DNA of 64,000 nt from Xanthomonas campestris pv. phormiicola (GTDB lineage Bacteria > Pseudomonadota > Gammaproteobacteria > Xanthomonadales > Xanthomonadaceae): the NCBI GenBank assembly GCA_025666215.1, contig CP102593.1, positions 3,981,001 through 4,045,000 of the forward strand. Reading direction: 5' to 3'. Position numbers and translations under genes: made by a program. Below the pieces are notes generated by a model. It was not told where the DNA came from. It ran no database searches and was given only the letters and a program-made list of their open reading frames with translations. The first letter of the stretch is position 1, and the number at the start of each line of letters is the position of its first letter. This document shows positions 61,522 through 64,000 of this stretch, in pieces.

Positions 61522-62694
61522 CTATGCCGTATCCGGCCTCGGCGCGTCCGGACCCTGCAGCACTGTCGCCGCCGGCGCGCCATCCTCGGCGCCGGGCGAA
61601 CGCATCGCCGCCGAATCGCTGGCCGTCGACGGCGGCCGTCGCGCACCCGCGGCATCGGAGGAAATTTCCGCGCGCAGCTTCGGCAAGGCATACGGATGTT
61701 CGCGGGTCAGGAAATCGATCATCCGTTCGCGCACGATGCAGCGCAGGTCGAACGCATCGCCGGAGTTGCGCGCGCTGACCAGCAGGCGCACCTGGATCGT
61801 GCTCTCGCTGGTCTCGGTCACCTGGGTCACGCAGACCCGGCCATCCCACAGCGGCTCGCTCTTGCAGATCCGCTCCAGTTCGGCGCGCAACTGCGGCATC
61901 GGCGTGCGGTAATCCAGCCACAGGAACGCCGTGCCGAGCAAGTCGGCGCTGCTGCGCGTCCAGTTCTGGAACGGATTTTCGATGAACCAGGTCAACGGCA
62001 CCACCATGCGCCGCTCGTCCCAGATCCGCACCACCACGTAGGAACTGCCGATCTCCTCGATGCGGCCCCACTCGCCTTCGACGATGACCACGTCGTCGAG
62101 CCGGATCGGCTGGGTCAGGGCGATCTGCAGGCCGGCGATCAGGTTGCCGAACACCGGCTTGGCGGCGATGCCGGCGACCAGGCCGATGATGCCGGCCGAG
62201 GCCAGCAGCGTGGTGCCGATCTGCCGCACCGCGGGGAAGGTGAGCAGCACGACCGAAACGCCGAGCAGGACGATCGTGCCCATCGCCACCCGCGTCAGCA
62301 CCCGGGTCTGGGTCTGGATGCGCCGCGCGGCGAGGTTGTCGGCCACTTCGATCGGATAGCTGCGCAGGATCGCCGCTTCCAGCGCGGCGACGCCGCGGAC
62401 CAACAGCCAGGTCACGCAACCGATGATGCCGATGTGCAGCAGACGCTGCAGGTCGGTCAACGCGCGCTCGTCCAGCGGCGTGGATTCCAGTGCGAAGCTG
62501 AGCATCAGCATCGGCAGCAGGAAGGCCATCGGCACGCTGACCACGCGGACGATGCGCGCGCGCCGGTAGTCGCGCCCGCGCATGCGCTGCGCGATGCGCA
62601 ACAACAGCCACCAGGCGAGGAAGCCGAGCACTACCGCGGCGCCGATCGGCAGCGTGTAAGCGCGCCACGGGATCCAGTCGAGATCCAGGTTCAA
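61522..62694 (-). CDS. Mechanosensitive ion channel of the MscS family
   Basis: A 390-residue membrane protein with five predicted helices, the last a pore-lining helix (SAGIIGLVAGIAAKPVFGNLIAGLQ), then the MscS beta domain (LDDVVIVEGEWGRIEEIG) and a cytoplasmic C-terminal domain. It opens on membrane tension to release osmolytes. I start it at TTG 62694: a perfect AAGGAG (62701-62706 on the minus strand) lies six bases upstream. The frame is open further upstream but without a ribosome-binding site or hydrophobicity. Confidence 0.9.
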   Translation of the reverse strand: MNLDLDWIPWRAYTLPIGAAVVLGFLAWWLLLRIAQRMRGRDYRRARIVRVVSVPMAFLLPMLMLSFALESTPLDERALTDLQRLLHIGIIGCVTWLLVRGVAALEAAILRSYPIEVADNLAARRIQTQTRVLTRVAMGTIVLLGVSVVLLTFPAVRQIGTTLLASAGIIGLVAGIAAKPVFGNLIAGLQIALTQPIRLDDVVIVEGEWGRIEEIGSSYVVVRIWDERRMVVPLTWFIENPFQNWTRSSADLLGTAFLWLDYRTPMPQLRAELERICKSEPLWDGRVCVTQVTETSESTIQVRLLVSARNSGDAFDLRCIVRERMIDFLTREHPYALPKLRAEISSDAAGARRPPSTASDSAAMRSPGAEDGAPAATVLQGPDAPRPDTA

Positions 62695-63191
62695 GATGCG
62701 CTCCTTGAAGGGGGGAGGAGTCGCGACAGTGTGGCAAAGCAGGCATGAGCGCAGTGTCGAGCGCTGCGCCGCGGCACGAATCGCGGCGCCATCGCCAGGC
62801 GTGCGCACGGCGCACATCCGCGACAGGCGCATCGCGGGCGAGCGGCGCCCCGTTCCTGGCGCAGTCCATGACCGGTGTGCGCGATTGCAGCGTGCGCGGC
62901 TCCTGAGCGGCGACAAGCAACTCGCCAACGGCCCGCAGCCGCCGCTGCGGATGATGCGTCCTCAGTTACGTCCGAAGCTGGATGCGGCAGACGCGGCGCC
63001 TGCCAAGACCCGAGGCGCCGACATCGCCAACCAGCCCCCCAACGCAGGCCGCGACACGCGCGCCGCGGCTGCATTCGCGGTGTCGGATATCGACGACTTC
63101 AAGCACGCCGACGAACGCCATCGCCACGACATCGGCACCTGGCGCACGCAGCGCACCAGCAAGCGCGCTGCAGGGCCAAGGGAGCGCGCCG
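62695..63191. other. 497-base stretch without a confident gene
   Basis: This stretch lies between the channel gene and the C-terminal end of the DAHP synthase gene. Frames on both strands have poor, Arg/Ala-rich composition and no ribosome-binding sites. I see no repeat or terminator I can defend. Confidence 0.5.
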
Positions 63192-64000
63192 TCAGTCCGT
63201 GCTCAACGGCACGCTGCGCCCGTTCTGCTTGCGCACGATCGCCAGCGCGATCTCCAGCGATTGCTCGTAGTTCAGGCGCGGATCCACGCTGGAACGATAC
63301 GCCCGCTCCAGGTCGCGCTCGGTCAGCTCGCGCGCGCCGCCGGTGCATTCGGTGACGTCCTCGCCGGTCAGCTCCAGGTGCACGCCGCCCAGCCGCGTGC
63401 CGGCCGCGGCATGGATGTCGAACGACTGCTCCACCTCGCCCAGCACGTTGTCGTAGCGCCGGGTCTTGTAGCCGTTGCTGGTGCTTTCGGTATTGCCGTG
63501 CATCGCATCGCACACCCACAGCACGCGGCGGCCGTCGCGTTTCACCGCGTCCAGCAGCGGCGGCAGCTGCTGCGCGATCTGCGCCGCGCCCATGCGATGG
63601 ATGAAGGTCAGCCGGCCCGGTTCGTCCTCGGGATTGAGCACGTCGATCAGGCGCAGCAACTGGTCCGGCTGCGCCGACGGCCCGACCTTGATCGCGATCG
63701 GATTGCGGATGCCGCGGAAATATTCCACATGCGCGCCGTCCAGCGCGGCGGTGCGCATGCCGATCCACGGGTAATGCGTGCTCAGGTTGAACCAGCCCCA
63801 CTGCCGCGGCACCTCGCGGGTCAGCGCTTCCTCGTACGGCAGCAGCAGCGCTTCGTGCGAGGTGTAGAAATCGACCCGGTTGAGGTTGTACAGCTGCGCG
63901 CCGGACAGGGTCTCCATGAAGCGCACCGCGTCGCCGATCGAGGACACCATCTTCTGGTAGTCCTCGGCCAGCGGCGAGTAGCCGACCCAGCTCAGGTTCC
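63192..64000 (-). CDS. Class II 3-deoxy-7-phosphoheptulonate synthase (5' end beyond window)
   Basis: The C-terminal about 269 residues of a plant-type (AroAII) DAHP synthase, open at the right edge. Recognisable segments include NLSWVGYSPLAEDYQ, NRVDFYTSHEALLLPYEEALTR, RNPIAIKVGPS, TFIHRMGA, WVCDAMHGNT and LELTGEDVTECTGG. The enzyme joins phosphoenolpyruvate and erythrose-4-phosphate, opening the shikimate pathway; metal-binding Cys, His, Glu and Asp residues are in these blocks. The missing N-terminal part lies in adjacent DNA. Confidence 0.95.
   Translation of the reverse strand, partial: NLSWVGYSPLAEDYQKMVSSIGDAVRFMETLSGAQLYNLNRVDFYTSHEALLLPYEEALTREVPRQWGWFNLSTHYPWIGMRTAALDGAHVEYFRGIRNPIAIKVGPSAQPDQLLRLIDVLNPEDEPGRLTFIHRMGAAQIAQQLPPLLDAVKRDGRRVLWVCDAMHGNTESTSNGYKTRRYDNVLGEVEQSFDIHAAAGTRLGGVHLELTGEDVTECTGGARELTERDLERAYRSSVDPRLNYEQSLEIALAIVRKQNGRSVPLSTD

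Noticed and set aside
62696..63355. Plus-strand frame upstream of the DAHP synthase end
   Set aside because: It overlaps the DAHP synthase gene antisense, lacks a ribosome-binding site and has Arg/Ala-rich shadow composition.

Overview
The window is GC-rich proteobacterial chromosome with strong G/C third-position codon bias. Gene content and order point to a Xanthomonas or a close relative in the Xanthomonadaceae. Supporting evidence: phoB-phoR-ppk-ppx in a row, folC-SPOR-cvpA-purF, a TorF-family porin, an OmpA with acidic calcium-type repeats, an S46 dipeptidyl peptidase, and several intergenic repeat families I associate with this family. I count 53 protein genes I can defend plus one doubtful one. 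I see no tRNA, rRNA, insertion sequence, prophage or CRISPR array. The window is mostly core, housekeeping chromosome.

Layout. 1-0.65 kb: redox genes (AhpD-like, cut by the left edge; grxC). 0.8-8.3 kb: a periplasmic BepA-type protease, then phosphate sensing (phoB, phoR) and polyphosphate synthesis and breakdown (ppk1, ppx). 8.5-11 kb: a glycosyltransferase overlapping a PAP2 phosphatase, then lpxH (lipid A). 11-13 kb: a lipoprotein and a secreted M12-type metalloprotease. 13.2-18.8 kb, minus strand: folC, SPOR protein, cvpA, purF, DUF455. 18.8-19.2 kb: a strongly folded repeat element. 19.2-24.2 kb: histidine phosphatase, S46 peptidase, tdh, TorF porin. 24.6-28.5 kb: sulfate ABC importer (sbp-cysT-cysW-cysA). 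28.7-34 kb: kbl, a pseudouridine synthase, a small secreted protein, ompA, and a LysR regulator. 34.1-38.8 kb: the LysR-linked MFS-SGNH-aldo/keto reductase-quinone oxidoreductase operon. 39-41 kb: fadH. 41.3-47.2 kb: an accessory-looking uptake locus (MFS, ROK repressor, TonB-dependent receptor, phosphodiesterase). 47.8-54.6 kb: cell-wall hydrolase, GST, unknown proteins, prpE, S9 peptidase. 55-64 kb: mdh, thiol protein, peptidyl-prolyl isomerase, typA, DUF2127, amidase, mechanosensitive channel, and a class II DAHP synthase cut by the right edge.

Working together. PhoB/PhoR, PPK and PPX form one phosphate-storage module. Tdh and Kbl are consecutive threonine-degradation steps but are separated here by the porin and the sulfate importer. 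The ROK/TonB-receptor/MFS/phosphodiesterase group looks like one substrate-uptake locus whose ligand is unknown.

The most unusual material is intergenic. It includes a 7-bp-period repeat family at three loci (one copy reads into a gene's C-terminus), palindromic arms around GGAGCGACTTCAGTCGC at four loci, a cloverleaf-like inverted-repeat element, a second palindrome family at two loci, and a 17-base C tract.
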